Below, one piece after another: positions 20,312-29,946 of a stretch of 64,000 nt of DNA. Within the stretch, counting starts at the first letter, position 1; each line of letters starts with the position of its first letter. The stretch is from Grammothele lineata (Eukaryota; Basidiomycota; Agaricomycetes; Polyporales; Polyporaceae): the NCBI GenBank assembly GCA_002150815.3, contig NDFF03000370.1, positions 186,001 to 250,000 of the forward strand, read 5' to 3'. The notes beneath the pieces are model-generated. The model saw nothing but the letters and a program-made list of their open reading frames with translations. It was not told where the DNA came from and searched no databases. The position numbers and the translations under genes are program-made.

Positions 20312-21526
20312 ATGTCTACCTCTGCCGTCCCTCCTGTTCCAGCATGGCTTACGAACTCACACAACGCGGAACATATTACGAATGTTCTTCAAACTCTAGC
20401 CAAACGCGAGCGGACGCGCATGGCAGCACGCGCGGCATCGCGACATCAATCTAGCTCGCTCAAAAGACACAAGATAGCGTCAATCGCGTCTTCAATCAAC
20501 ACCAAAGCAGACCACGTCTCTCACTACTCCGTTGCGGCTGGCACAGATCCAGACAACGCGCTCTTCAACCGTTACGCGGACATCTTCCCCTACGATCGCA
20601 CACGAGTCGTCGTCTGCCCCGGAGAGCCGAGCCACGACTGCTCCAGCACTTGTACGTCCGGCCGTTATCTCAATGCGAATTGGGTTAGGGAAGATACTGG
20701 TGGAAAGTGGTGGATCGCGACTCAGGCTCCCCTCCCTCAATCAGCGCACGCCTTCCTGAGCATCTTCATTGAAGGCATATCTCCTCCGCCTGGTACCACC
20801 CTCTCCAACCTCCGGAGCATCAATCGCGTGCGCACCGTCGTGCAGCTCACGCAAAACCTTGAAGGCGGTATGCGCAAGGCCCATGTCTACTTTCCCCCGC
20901 TCGAAGGCCAGTCCTGGATCATCGAGCCCGAAGCCGGCCGCTCCGATCCCCCAGTCAAAGTCACGCTTACGCGTTCGCAAACCATCGAGGACGCGCACTG
21001 CGTGCATTCCGTCGTCACTCTCCAGGCCCTTTCTCACTCCGCCCGCGCGCCTGAAGGCTCCCCCGTCATCTTCCAACATCTCCTCTATGCATCCTGGCCA
21101 GACCACGGCGTACCCGCGCGCGAAGATCGTGAAGGGCTGCTCCGCTTCGCGCGCCAAGTCGACGAGGCAAATCGCGACATTTCACTTTACGAGGGCGTCG
21201 CGAACCTCGACCCTAACCCGCCCATCGTGGTCAACTGCTCCGCAGGTGTCGGCCGCACTGGCGCGTTCATCGCGCTGTGCTCGCTCCTCCGCCATTATCG
21301 CCTGTTGTCCCCTCCGGCCACGCCCAAGGGCGAGATTCCACCCCTCCCTCCTTCGCCGCTCGGTCCGGTTCCAGAGGAATTGCAGGAGGACATGGTCGCG
21401 CGGGAGATCGACGCGTTGCGGGAGCAGCGGCCCGGGATGGTGCAGCGGGACGATCAGGTCGTAATGATTTACGAGACGTTGTTGGTGGCGTTCGGCGCCT
21501 CAGCGGAAGAGTCCGATGGCGCGTAA
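20312..21526 (+). CDS. Classical protein tyrosine phosphatase
   Basis: A single exon of 404 aa. Tyrosine-phosphatase landmarks appear in order: LFNRYADIFPYDRTRV, YLNANWV, WWIATQAPLPQSAHAF, YASWPDHGVP with general-acid Asp about residue 264, and VVNCSAGVGRTGAF with nucleophile Cys309 and Arg315. The usual His before the Cys is Asn308 (NC instead of HC). A conserved Q is present near QRDDQVVMIYETL, as in the family Q-loop. It resembles small fungal PTPs (Pyp1/Ptp1 type) that act on phosphotyrosine in MAP kinases. The N-terminal 65 residues are Ala/Ser/Arg-rich. The position next to the TIR element suggests that its promoter was altered by the insertion. Confidence 0.93.
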   Translation: MSTSAVPPVPAWLTNSHNAEHITNVLQTLAKRERTRMAARAASRHQSSSLKRHKIASIASSINTKADHVSHYSVAAGTDPDNALFNRYADIFPYDRTRVVVCPGEPSHDCSSTCTSGRYLNANWVREDTGGKWWIATQAPLPQSAHAFLSIFIEGISPPPGTTLSNLRSINRVRTVVQLTQNLEGGMRKAHVYFPPLEGQSWIIEPEAGRSDPPVKVTLTRSQTIEDAHCVHSVVTLQALSHSARAPEGSPVIFQHLLYASWPDHGVPAREDREGLLRFARQVDEANRDISLYEGVANLDPNPPIVVNCSAGVGRTGAFIALCSLLRHYRLLSPPATPKGEIPPLPPSPLGPVPEELQEDMVAREIDALREQRPGMVQRDDQVVMIYETLLVAFGASAEESDGA

Positions 21527-21932
21527 AGTCGCAGGTGGTGTACGTATGTTTCTTCGTGTGGTCAACCTTGGAGATGGTGTACATAACAAGGACTGTATGT
21601 GTGGTATATTGTCGCTGTGACTTGTATCAGGTAGCAATGTAGCGATACAACGATTGTACTCTACGATATTCTGGCGTTCCGTGTGTTCAAGTTCGTAGGC
21701 ACGACGTCATTAGCACGCCAACAGGAGACTACGGCTTGACAGGTTGCATTCGGGACTTCTACTCACACATGACCCGGAACAGGAACGTCGGAAGGCCGCG
21801 ACGCGGCTTGATCTCAACCCACGACCGTCACTGCAGTAAGTATCGCGACACAAGCTGGGCCTCGTATATGAGTCAGCCAGCTTTCACTGGGTTCAGCCAA
21901 ATATATAGCCGTCGCACACAATCTCTAATCCG
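21527..21932. other. Intergenic region before the quinone oxidoreductase
   Basis: 406 bp, tandem orientation. It ends with TATATA at 21902-21907, very close to the first ATG; nothing else recognised. Confidence 0.5.
21902..21907 (+). promoter_or_regulatory. Candidate TATA box of the quinone oxidoreductase
   Basis: TATATA lies only 26 bp before the first in-frame ATG (21933). If it directs initiation about 30 bp downstream, transcripts would begin near or after that ATG and the second ATG (22095) would be used. Confidence 0.4.
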
Positions 21933-23538
21933 ATGACGCTGCGCCTTCGCGACACTCTTGCCTCGCGACTGCGATTACCACAACAGCTCGCTGGCGGAGT
22001 GCTACCACAACAAGCGCATATAGCCACCGCGAGGATCAGGGTGCTCACCCGACACTTTTCTAGCACAGGATCTACTACACAACCGAGAGGCAGGATGTCC
22101 CTCCCCGAGACCATGAAGGCAATCGCGATCGACAAGACGGGCGACGTCGACGTCTTGGAGGTCAAGACGCTGCCTACCCCTGCACCTAGCCCAGGAAACG
22201 TGATCATCAAGGCGAGCACCTTTCATACTTCCACTCAAGTAGAATCAATGTTGACCCACATCGTCTTCAGGTCGCGTACGCCGGTGTGAACTTCATCGAC
22301 ACCTATTACAGGCACGCTTCCCATGCTTCTCGTCCGCATACGCGCACCGCACGCACGAGCGACTGACGCGTCGTGGCGTGCGCAGGAAGGGCCTGTACCC
22401 CATCAAGACCTTCCCCCAGGTCCTCGGCATGGAGGCCGCGGGGACCGTCGTCGCGCTCCCGACCGACGACGCGGCCCTTCAGGGCGACGAAGAGTACAAG
22501 AAGCGCGGCCTCCAGATCGGCAGCCGCGTCGCTGTCGTGCGTCCCTCCCTTGCTCGTACTTAGAGTCCGGACCAGAGAAATGTTCACCTACTCCCGCACG
22601 CACCGTGACGTTGCCCTCCACAGAACTTCCTAGGCGTACACTCCACCTACGCCTCCGTCCCCTGGTCCAAAGTCTTCCCCCTCCCCCCCTCCGTCCCCCT
22701 CCTCACCGCAGCCGCCGCGACCCTCCAAGGCCTCACCGCCCTCTCCTTCGTCGAAGAAGCCTACCCCGTCCGGCCCAACGACGTCGTATTCGTGCACACC
22801 GTCGCAGGCGGTTTTGGGCTGCTCCTCGCGCAGCTCGCCAAGCGCGCGGGCGCGACCGTCATCGGCACGACCTCGACGCCCGCCAAGGCTGCCGTCGCGC
22901 GCGCGCACGGGGCGGACCATGTGATCTTGTACACGCAGGAGGATGTTGTTGCGCGCGCGCTCGAGCTCACGGGGGGCCAGGGCGTGCACGTCGTGTACGA
23001 CGGCGTGGGCAAGGACACGTGCGTCTCCTTCTTCTCCTTTCCCCTCCTTTCCCCTGTTTCCGCGTCCGAGGGCGCGGTCACACTGGGGCCAGTGGCGATT
23101 CAGCGGCGGAAAGGCTGACGCGACACCGGGGTCCGGCTGACAGGTTCTTGGACAACTTCAAGTTTGTCCGGCGCAAGGGCACTCTCGTGAGCGTCGGCAA
23201 CGCCTCTGGCGCGGTCGAACCCATCGCGCCTCTCAAGCTCGTCGAGAAGAACCTCGCGCTGCTTCGTCCCACGTGAGTTCTTTAGTCCGAGCGCCGCGTG
23301 TGCCCTCGGCTGACGGTCTGTATCGAACAGAATGGCCAATTACATCTACACCCCGGCGGAGGCACGCTACTACGGAGAGAAACTGTTCGACCTCGTTGCT
23401 AAGGATGAACTCAAGATTGCCGTCCACAAGGTGTATCCATTTACGACAGAAGGCGCGCGTGAGGCGCAGACCGATTTGACAACGAAGGGTGGCAGCACCG
23501 TAGGGAAGCTGCTGTACAAGATCGGCGATGAAGAGTGA
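21933..23538 (+). CDS. Quinone oxidoreductase (zeta-crystallin type, medium-chain dehydrogenase family)
   Basis: Exons 21933..22211, 22271..22311, 22386..22536, 22624..23018, 23144..23272 and 23331..23538 give 400 aa. Seen are MKAIAIDKTGDVDVLEV, VAYAGVNFIDTYYRKGLYP, VLGMEAAGTVV, the NADPH fold TVAGGFGLLLAQLAKRAGATVIGTT (AxxGxG-like), VVYDGVGKD and the family-typical C terminus ending STVGKLLYKI. No zinc-ligand cysteines, as expected for NADPH:quinone reductases. The first two introns use GC donors (AAG|GCGAGC and CAG|GCACGC). The N-terminal 54 residues are Arg-rich and Asp/Glu-free and look like a mitochondrial presequence; starting at 22095 would give a 346 aa cytosolic form. Both may exist. 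Confidence 0.9.
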
Positions 23539-23741
23539 ACGAATAACTCCAAATCAGCCGCGCTTGACCCAAACTTCGCTCTTTCAGACGTGCAAAAGAG
23601 CTCGCATACACACATGTTGTATTTTCTTGGACATATTTGCTCGAACATATATACATAATCATACTGTCTCCATGACTCAATACGCGTCCATAGGGGGACA
23701 AGGAGCGTGGGCGGCGCAAGAGGTTAAGCCGTACGAGAGGG

Positions 23742-24611
23742 CTAGGCCGAGGAAGAGGCGTTGGACGTCGATCCGTCGGTCGTGGTGGGTGAATAGTCCT
23801 CTGTGTCTGATGACATATTGGAGAACATGGGCGGAGCGTCCTTCACGACGGGGGCTGAAGGTGGAGCAGCGCCGGCAGGGATGGGAGGCTTGGGAGCCGC
23901 GCCGACAGGAACGGGAGGCTTCGGGGCAGAGCCAACGGGAACAGGAGCCTTCTGACCTCCCGACGGGGACACAGGAGGATGGACAGGAGCGGGACCCGAG
24001 GTCGAGCTAGAGGCGGACGTCGACGATGTAGAGGATGGAGCGTATACAGTCGTCGTCGTCATCGTCGTAGCGTCGTCTCGCCGCTGAACAGCTCCAGGAA
24101 GGCTAGCCATCTTGATGTGAGCCAGACCCAGGGCCTGTTCAAGAAGAGCGAGCTGTTGAGTGGTAGGAGCTGTCATGGCTTCAGTGCCAGTGCTGCTGCT
24201 CTTCCCTTCGAGGCCAAAGATGTCTAGGACCTGCTGTAGAAGGGGTGAGAGGATAGGCCCGACCGCCGGTATGCCGCTGAGCAGGCCCATAAGGTCAAGA
24301 CCCCGACGGTAGTGCGCTACCTGGGCCTCCGAGTCTGCAGAATATTAGACAGCCGTCACAGAGTGCATCGAAGCAGACTCACGAGAATAGTCATAAGGAT
24401 CCGCAGCGGCAGTGCTACCACGATAGTCTGGGGCTCCCAACTTGACATCAACTTCGTCTGTACGGCCTGCCATAGCTAGGGACCGGAAGCTCGATGAGGG
24501 TGTCAGGCCCTGTTCGACGGCGCCAGAGTCCGCGGGAAGGGCCAGGGCAGAGGACGACGAGGAGATCGCGAGCGTCGCCAGGAGGAAGGACGAGCTGGTG
24601 GAGATCCTCAT
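23742..24611 (-). CDS. Secreted Ser/Pro-rich protein of unknown function
   Basis: Minus-strand exons 24383..24611 and 23742..24334 give 273 aa. A signal peptide is clear: MRISTSSSFLLATLAISSSS, then ALALPA with likely cleavage after residue 24-26. The middle has a hydrophobic amphipathic stretch (LLSGIPAVGPILSPLLQQVL) followed by a likely coiled or helical segment with Gln/Leu. The C-terminal half is Thr/Ser-rich and contains three near repeats of P-V-P-V-G-x-A-P-K-P type. No catalytic motif, no cysteine pattern of hydrophobins, and no GPI-like tail. A minus-strand TATAAAG stands at 24748-24754. Likely a lineage-specific extracellular or wall-associated protein. Confidence 0.8.
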
Positions 24612-25201
24612 GGTGATGGGATAGTGATGTGGTGTGGTGTAGACAGCGAAGCGACAGCGACAGAAAGCAACCAGCGGACGTTCTCGTCAAGAGATCGTGG
24701 TGGCAGAGAGAAGAGCGAGCTGGCAGAGAGGGGTCGGGGAGGACGTCCTTTATAGGCCTCGAGGGCGGAGTTTGGTTGCGGCTGACGGTCACTCGGGGGT
24801 CAGCCGGTCCCGAAGAGTTGTGTCGCGGCTGGCAGACTTGCTCGCGTCCGTCGCCGAAGACGATGTGAAGAGGGATCGACCGTGCCCCCGACGGGGATGC
24901 CCGCCAAAGACGGATCGCGACTTTCTCGATTCGCATGGCGAACGTGCACCGGCGAGTGCCTGTGACGATCGAGCGTCGAGTATAGCGCATCGGACGCATT
25001 TCACACTTTGCCGGTGGACAACGCCACAACCGCCGAGTGATGCACGGAGAACGTCATGCTGTTTGAATCGCCTTGGGAGAACGCAATACACAGCGTGCTA
25101 CAGATAGAGTAGCGTACAAGGAAGCCGTTGGTCTGTGTAACAGGGGCGGTCAGCAGGTCAGCCGAAGCAGGTGGCGACCCACGCTACCGTGAACGATATG
25201 C
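24612..25201. other. Intergenic region upstream of the secreted-protein gene
   Basis: 590 bp, tandem minus orientation. Holds the TATA element at 24748-24754; no gene seen. Confidence 0.5.
24748..24754 (-). promoter_or_regulatory. TATA box of the secreted-protein gene
   Basis: Minus-strand TATAAAG in GGCCTATAAAGGACG, about 137 bp before the ATG at 24611. Confidence 0.5.
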
Positions 25202-25541
25202 CTAAAAGGAGTCGAGCCTCGATCTGCCTCGGGATTCCATCTCGAGCAGCTCGTCCTCCTCCCAGCGGTGGCGCGCCCCCGCCATTCGACGTCTGGCGTG
25301 TTCGGCGTCGCTGCCCGCGCGTGCGCTGTCGAGGAGCGCTTGCCACAGGTCGGAGAGGCTGGCGATGATCGAGCGCCCGAGGCAGGACGAGAGAATGCAC
25401 CACGCCAAGAGGGCGAACCTGGATGGAAGAGCGGGAGGTGAGCAGGACGTCGCGTGGTGGCTAATAATACGGCTCGGGCATTCACAGAAGGACGGCGAGG
25501 AAGATGGCCAAGGGAATCAGGCCGCTGTCTTGAGAACGCAT
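25202..25541 (-). CDS. Small single-TM protein, unknown function
   Basis: Minus-strand exons 25486..25541 and 25202..25418 give 90 aa. After MRSQDSG comes one hydrophobic segment running across the splice junction (LIPLAIFLAVLLFALLAWCIL), then a helical, charged C-terminal half rich in Arg and Glu (HARRRMAGARHRWEEDELL). No recognised domain. The open frame on both sides of a clean GT-AG intron with a lariat-like CTCAC and the coherent TM-plus-helix layout argue for a real gene. The GC-rich surroundings lower confidence. A small ER or mitochondrial membrane protein is a guess only. Confidence 0.55.
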
Positions 25542-26221
25542 GGGGGGCTGAGGCGGGGCGTGGCGCGCGGGAGAGGCGTGCGTGAGTGGATGTCGACACG
25601 GGTGACGTGAGCAGGGCGTGCGGTGGGAGGAGATGGGAGAAGGTTGCGCGCTCTATCAGATAAGATGAGAAGGCCGCCCGCAGAGACCCGGGGGGCGGGC
25701 TCGCGCCGTCGCGTGGTGGCGGGCGTGGCAGAGCAGGCCGGGGACGGCGAATGGGAGGCGCGAGGCGAACAGGAGCCTCGGGGGAGGCAGCGGGCGGTGT
25801 AGGGGGCTCGCACGGGGGAAGGCGAGGGGGCTCGAGGGGCGGAGGGGGGGCCGAAAAGTTCAGAGTCCGCTGGCCAAGGGAAGGCCGGGATCAGGCGCCA
25901 GCGCACAGCACCTGAGCAATTCGCGCTGGGGGGCTCTCCTCTCTTTCCTCTGTACCACTACGAGCCAGAGCAAGCCGACCGCAGAGTCGCCGAACGAGCA
26001 GCGGAGGTGAGTAGATCGTGTGGGCGGCGTCGAGATTCGATTTGAGTGTGAGATGGAGACCGACAGAGCGGACACGGCCCCAGAACACAGAGGATCGCAC
26101 CAGTCGCAGTCTGTACCACTCCCTCGGTCCCCGCCTGACCCAGCGCTGACCCCCGACGTTCTTATGCGCTCCCCTGCCGCCGTCCCTCTCTCCTTCGATG
26201 CGCCTCGCCCGCCTCTAGCCC
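25542..26221. other. Divergent promoter region, small TM protein / CDF-1
   Basis: 680 bp, strongly GC-rich and low complexity (G/A-rich on the plus strand). No motif or gene could be supported. Confidence 0.45.
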
Positions 26222-28219
26222 ATGTCCGGACAAACATCTTCCAGCGACGGCCATCCAGAGCCCTCGGTGCCAGCGCACTCGGCGTCCAACGTCGGTCGCT
26301 CTTTTTTTTTCTTTCCGCCTGTGCGCCGTAGTGACGGACCGCTTCAGCATTCCGACGCAACGGTACCCGATCTCCACCAACAGCTCGACACCGTCGAGAA
26401 AGCCTCGGGTCGCAAAAAGGTTGACGACCCCTTCAAGTTCCGTACAGCCTACCTCTCCGACGATCAGCTCGGCGAACTGCGCAAGCGCCGCAAGGGCAAG
26501 CCCCTCGAGCAGTACCAGCGCCGCCAGAACAATGTCCGTCCACTTTTTCTCCACCCTCGTCGTCGACAGCCTTTCTGACCACGCCCGAAATAGCTCATCG
26601 ATGACCTTCTCAAGTCCATGGACGAGCACACCACCGAGGCTCGCGTCGAGGAGGAGCACCACCGCCTCCCCGTAAGCGCCCGTGTCCCCGGCGGGGGGCG
26701 CCACCCCGCCGTTGCTCGCCCCGCGCCCGACTAACGTCACCGCCTACAGGTCAAGATCGCCGTGTGGGCCAGTCTGCTCGCCAATTTGAGCCTATGTGTC
26801 CTCCAGAGTGCGTATCCCGCCGCTATGTCGCACGCTCTACTCACCCCGCCTCGCCCCCGCAGTGTACGCGGCCATCTCGTCCCTATCGCTCTCCCTCCTC
26901 GCGACGGGGATCGACTCGGTCTTCGACATCGGCAGCAACGTCCTTCTCTTCTGGCTTCACAAGAAGGCCGATGCCCTCGATGTCAACAAATGGCCCGTCG
27001 GCGGCTCCCGCCTTGAAACGATTGGTAACATCGTCTATGGTTAGTGTTGCCTTCCACGATCTCACGCTCGACGGACGCTCACCAGCCCACCTTAGGTTTC
27101 TTGTAAGTCCTTGGCGGCGTCCAGCTGCTCGAAATCCTAACGGACGTGATTTCCAGGATGGGCTCCGTCAACCTGGTCGTCATTGTCGAGTCCGCGCGGA
27201 CTTTGATCACCCACAACAGCGACGAGGACACGAACGAATTTCACGTCCCCTCTCTCATAGCTGTCGGAGCCGCCCTGGGTAAGTACAGTAACCACGACAT
27301 AGATATCACGATTACTCACCGCAGCACACAGGTGTGAAGGTGCTCCTCTTCATTTACTGCTTCGGATACCGCAAGGTGTCCAGCCAGGTCCGCATGCTCT
27401 GGGAAGACCACCGGAACGACCTGTTCATCAACGGGTTCGGTGAGTATGCATGTCAACGGAGGGAATGGTTACACAGAGGGACTCACGACTGTGGGGACGT
27501 ACAGGCCTGCTCATGTCCGCGGGAGGGAGCAAACTGAGGTGGTGTGAGTACTTGTTCTCCCCCCGCCCTCATTCGCCCGGCTTATACCTCTTCTCCCGCC
27601 AGACCTTGATCCCATGGGAGCTATTATCGTAAGTCCTGCCCCCGGCTACCCGCCCCTCGGAAACTATCATCATCCTTCTTTGTATACGACATCTATTCGA
27701 CATCTATTGTGTCCATAAGCGACTTCGGTACTCACTAGATTTCCCCGCCGCAGATCGCCTTCGGCGTCATTCTCGCCTGGTCGCGCACCATCTACCGCCA
27801 GTTCGAGCTCCTCGCGGGCAAGTCGGCGCCGCATGACTTTATCCAGCTCCTCATCTACAAGGCCATGACCTTCAGCGACGAGATCGAGAAGGTCGACACC
27901 GTCCGCGCCTACCACGTACGTACACCCCGGGCGCTCCGCGTTAGCCGCGCATGACCCCAAAAACGTCTTCCCGCAGAGCGGCCCGGATTATTACGTTGAG
28001 GTCGACGTAGTCATGGACGCGAGCACTCCCCTCTGGAAGGCGCACGACCTCAGCCAGAGCCTTCAGGACAAGATAGAAGTCCTTCCCAACGTCGGGCGCG
28101 CCTTCGTCCACGTCGACCACGAGACCACGCACTACCCGGTGAGTAAACTTCTCTCCGATCGCCGACGCGACCGCCCCTCTCATGCCCCTGCCGTACAGGA
28201 ACATCGCAAGTTCATGTAG
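26222..28219 (+). CDS. Cation diffusion facilitator, Mn-type (CDF-1)
   Basis: Exons 26222..26533, 26594..26671, 26750..26807, 26863..27039, 27096..27102, 27157..27278, 27332..27439, 27505..27543, 27603..27628, 27754..27915, 27977..28138 and 28199..28219 give 423 aa. About 130 cytosolic residues precede six TM segments. TM2 has DSVFD (Asp167/Asp171), [22 protein letters not shown] follows, and TM5 starts with EDHRND (Asp277/Asp281). The DxxxD pairs, rather than HxxxD, are the signature of manganese-type CDF transporters, which export Mn2+ from the cytosol by proton exchange. A C-terminal cytosolic dimer domain (YVEVDVVMD...HVDHETTHYPEH) is complete. Exon 5 is a 7 nt microexon. Localisation is not readable from sequence. 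Paralogue at 34189. Confidence 0.93.
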
Positions 28220-29946
28220 AACCGCGACTTAAGCGGCTGCTCTTCTATCGCCGCTGGGGGCCGACTTGCCTGAAGCGCGTAATGCCAAAGCTTGAAGACG
28301 CACGAAGTAATTAAGCCACGAACACGACGAGTACGACGAATCCGAACGCGCAGAGCCCTGAATCTTTTTTGTTGTTGACTAGCCACATTACTTGTAATGC
28401 TTTTTTGTGAATAGCTGCACGGACCGCCGGTTTGTATATGCTACCACTACGCGAGTATACTTACTGCTTCCATATATGACAGCGATAAATGATCTGACGC
28501 GACCGTATGGTGCGATTGTGAACCCCCTCTGCATGGTAGGTCTGACGGGGATACTTACTACATCCGCCTTCGAAAACACCACATACACGATCATGAGACA
28601 CGCACTTTGCAATTCGTCCTCGATCTTCGCCACACTGAAGGCGTGCTCCGTACGGCACCTGGGCGTTTACACTCTCCACCTGTGAGTGCATTCCACGACG
28701 GTGCCTCCCTGTTTGAATGTTGAAGTCCGGAGGTTGACGGCTCTGCGCCCTGTGACATGCAGCTTCTTCGCGAACTCACTGTCTCTTAGCATCAGCGGCC
28801 GCCGGATAGCCCACTGATCGTTCATTGGTCGGGTATCGAGCACCATTCACTCCTCCACGTCCGCTTTGGATCAACAGGACACCGGATGCGAACGTCGTAT
28901 TGACTCGCGTCGGACATGTCCCAGCCATACAGCGTGAGGAATATCAAACGCGAACGAAACTTCCACCGTCTACTTTCACCGCCTGGTGGAGCCAATCTTG
29001 TTGATGCAGCATTCGAGGCCCAAGGCCTGAGGGCGCGAGACAACTGCCGCGTCGTCGGATCATTCCCCGAACGGTGCGGTGCGCCCCGCGGCGCTCGCCG
29101 CCGCCCAAACGTGCAGGTGAGCACACCAGCCTCGAGGGCCGCGAGGGAGGGCCCGCGTCCGTCCCGGCCTTCCATCTTCGGCAACGCGCACACTCTGAAG
29201 CTTACCGCAGCCTTTACCGCCCGTGCGCTCCACAGCGGCTCTCGCGTCGCGCCCTTCGGAACGTTCTTGGCCCTCGCACTCGCGTTCGCGCCGTCGCCTT
29301 CTTTGCCTTCGTTTTTTTCGTCGTGCTTCGCCTTCGCCCGCCCCTCGTCCGTCCATCCACGCGCAGTATCGCTCGCCTCTCCGCCGACTCAATCATTCCA
29401 CACCGTCGGGCCCGCCTCTGCGCGCCGCTCCCCCAGTCCCCTTTGCGACACACGCGACGGCGCGAACTGCCGCCTGAACTGGAGAAGATCAGCGCAGGCG
29501 CGAACGAAGGACAAACATGCTCGATGGAGACATGTCACCCCTCGCGTGACGTTGCGAGCTCGCAGGAAGGAACATTTCGACAGACACCGCAAGAGGCCGT
29601 CGCCGACGCCCCCGGCTGTCGAGGGGGGGAACCACAATGCAACAATGTGAATGGGGCGTAATGCCAGACCCAGAGAGAGAGAGCCGAGAGCGACAGGCCG
29701 CTGTGCCTCCGAGAGGCGGCGGACGAGCTCGACGCTTCTCCCTGGAGGCGCGTCCGGACGCACCTCGCTTGGCGTCGCCCGCTCGCGAGTCGCGGCGCGC
29801 CCGACACGATATATAGGTGCTCCCCCGCCCGCCCCGACGGAGAGGCATCGAGCTCGCAGAAGGCTCGAGCTGGGTACATACTCTGCACTTCGCCGCACCG
29901 CCGCCCGACACTACGGTAGCCCTCCTCCACCACGCCGACCGACATT
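28220..29946. other. Long intergenic region upstream of the Nramp gene
   Basis: 1727 bp. The right part is very GC-rich, with open frames on both strands that show no family features and no credible splice structure. TATATAG at 29810-29816 lies 131 bp before the Nramp ATG. I cannot support a gene here. Confidence 0.5.
29810..29816 (+). promoter_or_regulatory. Candidate TATA box of the Nramp gene
   Basis: TATATAG stands alone in GC-rich sequence, 131 bp before the ATG at 29947. Confidence 0.45.

Noticed and set aside
26290..26335. Possible intron at the poly-T tract in CDF-1 exon 1
   Set aside because: Splicing from the GTCGGT or GTCGCT donors to GTAG gives an immediate stop or the wrong frame; the unspliced reading continues into the conserved cytosolic N-terminal region.
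28916..29650. Plus-strand 244-codon open frame upstream of Nramp
   Set aside because: Composition (Arg/Pro/Ser-rich) and overlapping open frames on both strands point to GC-driven chance frames; no family motif.
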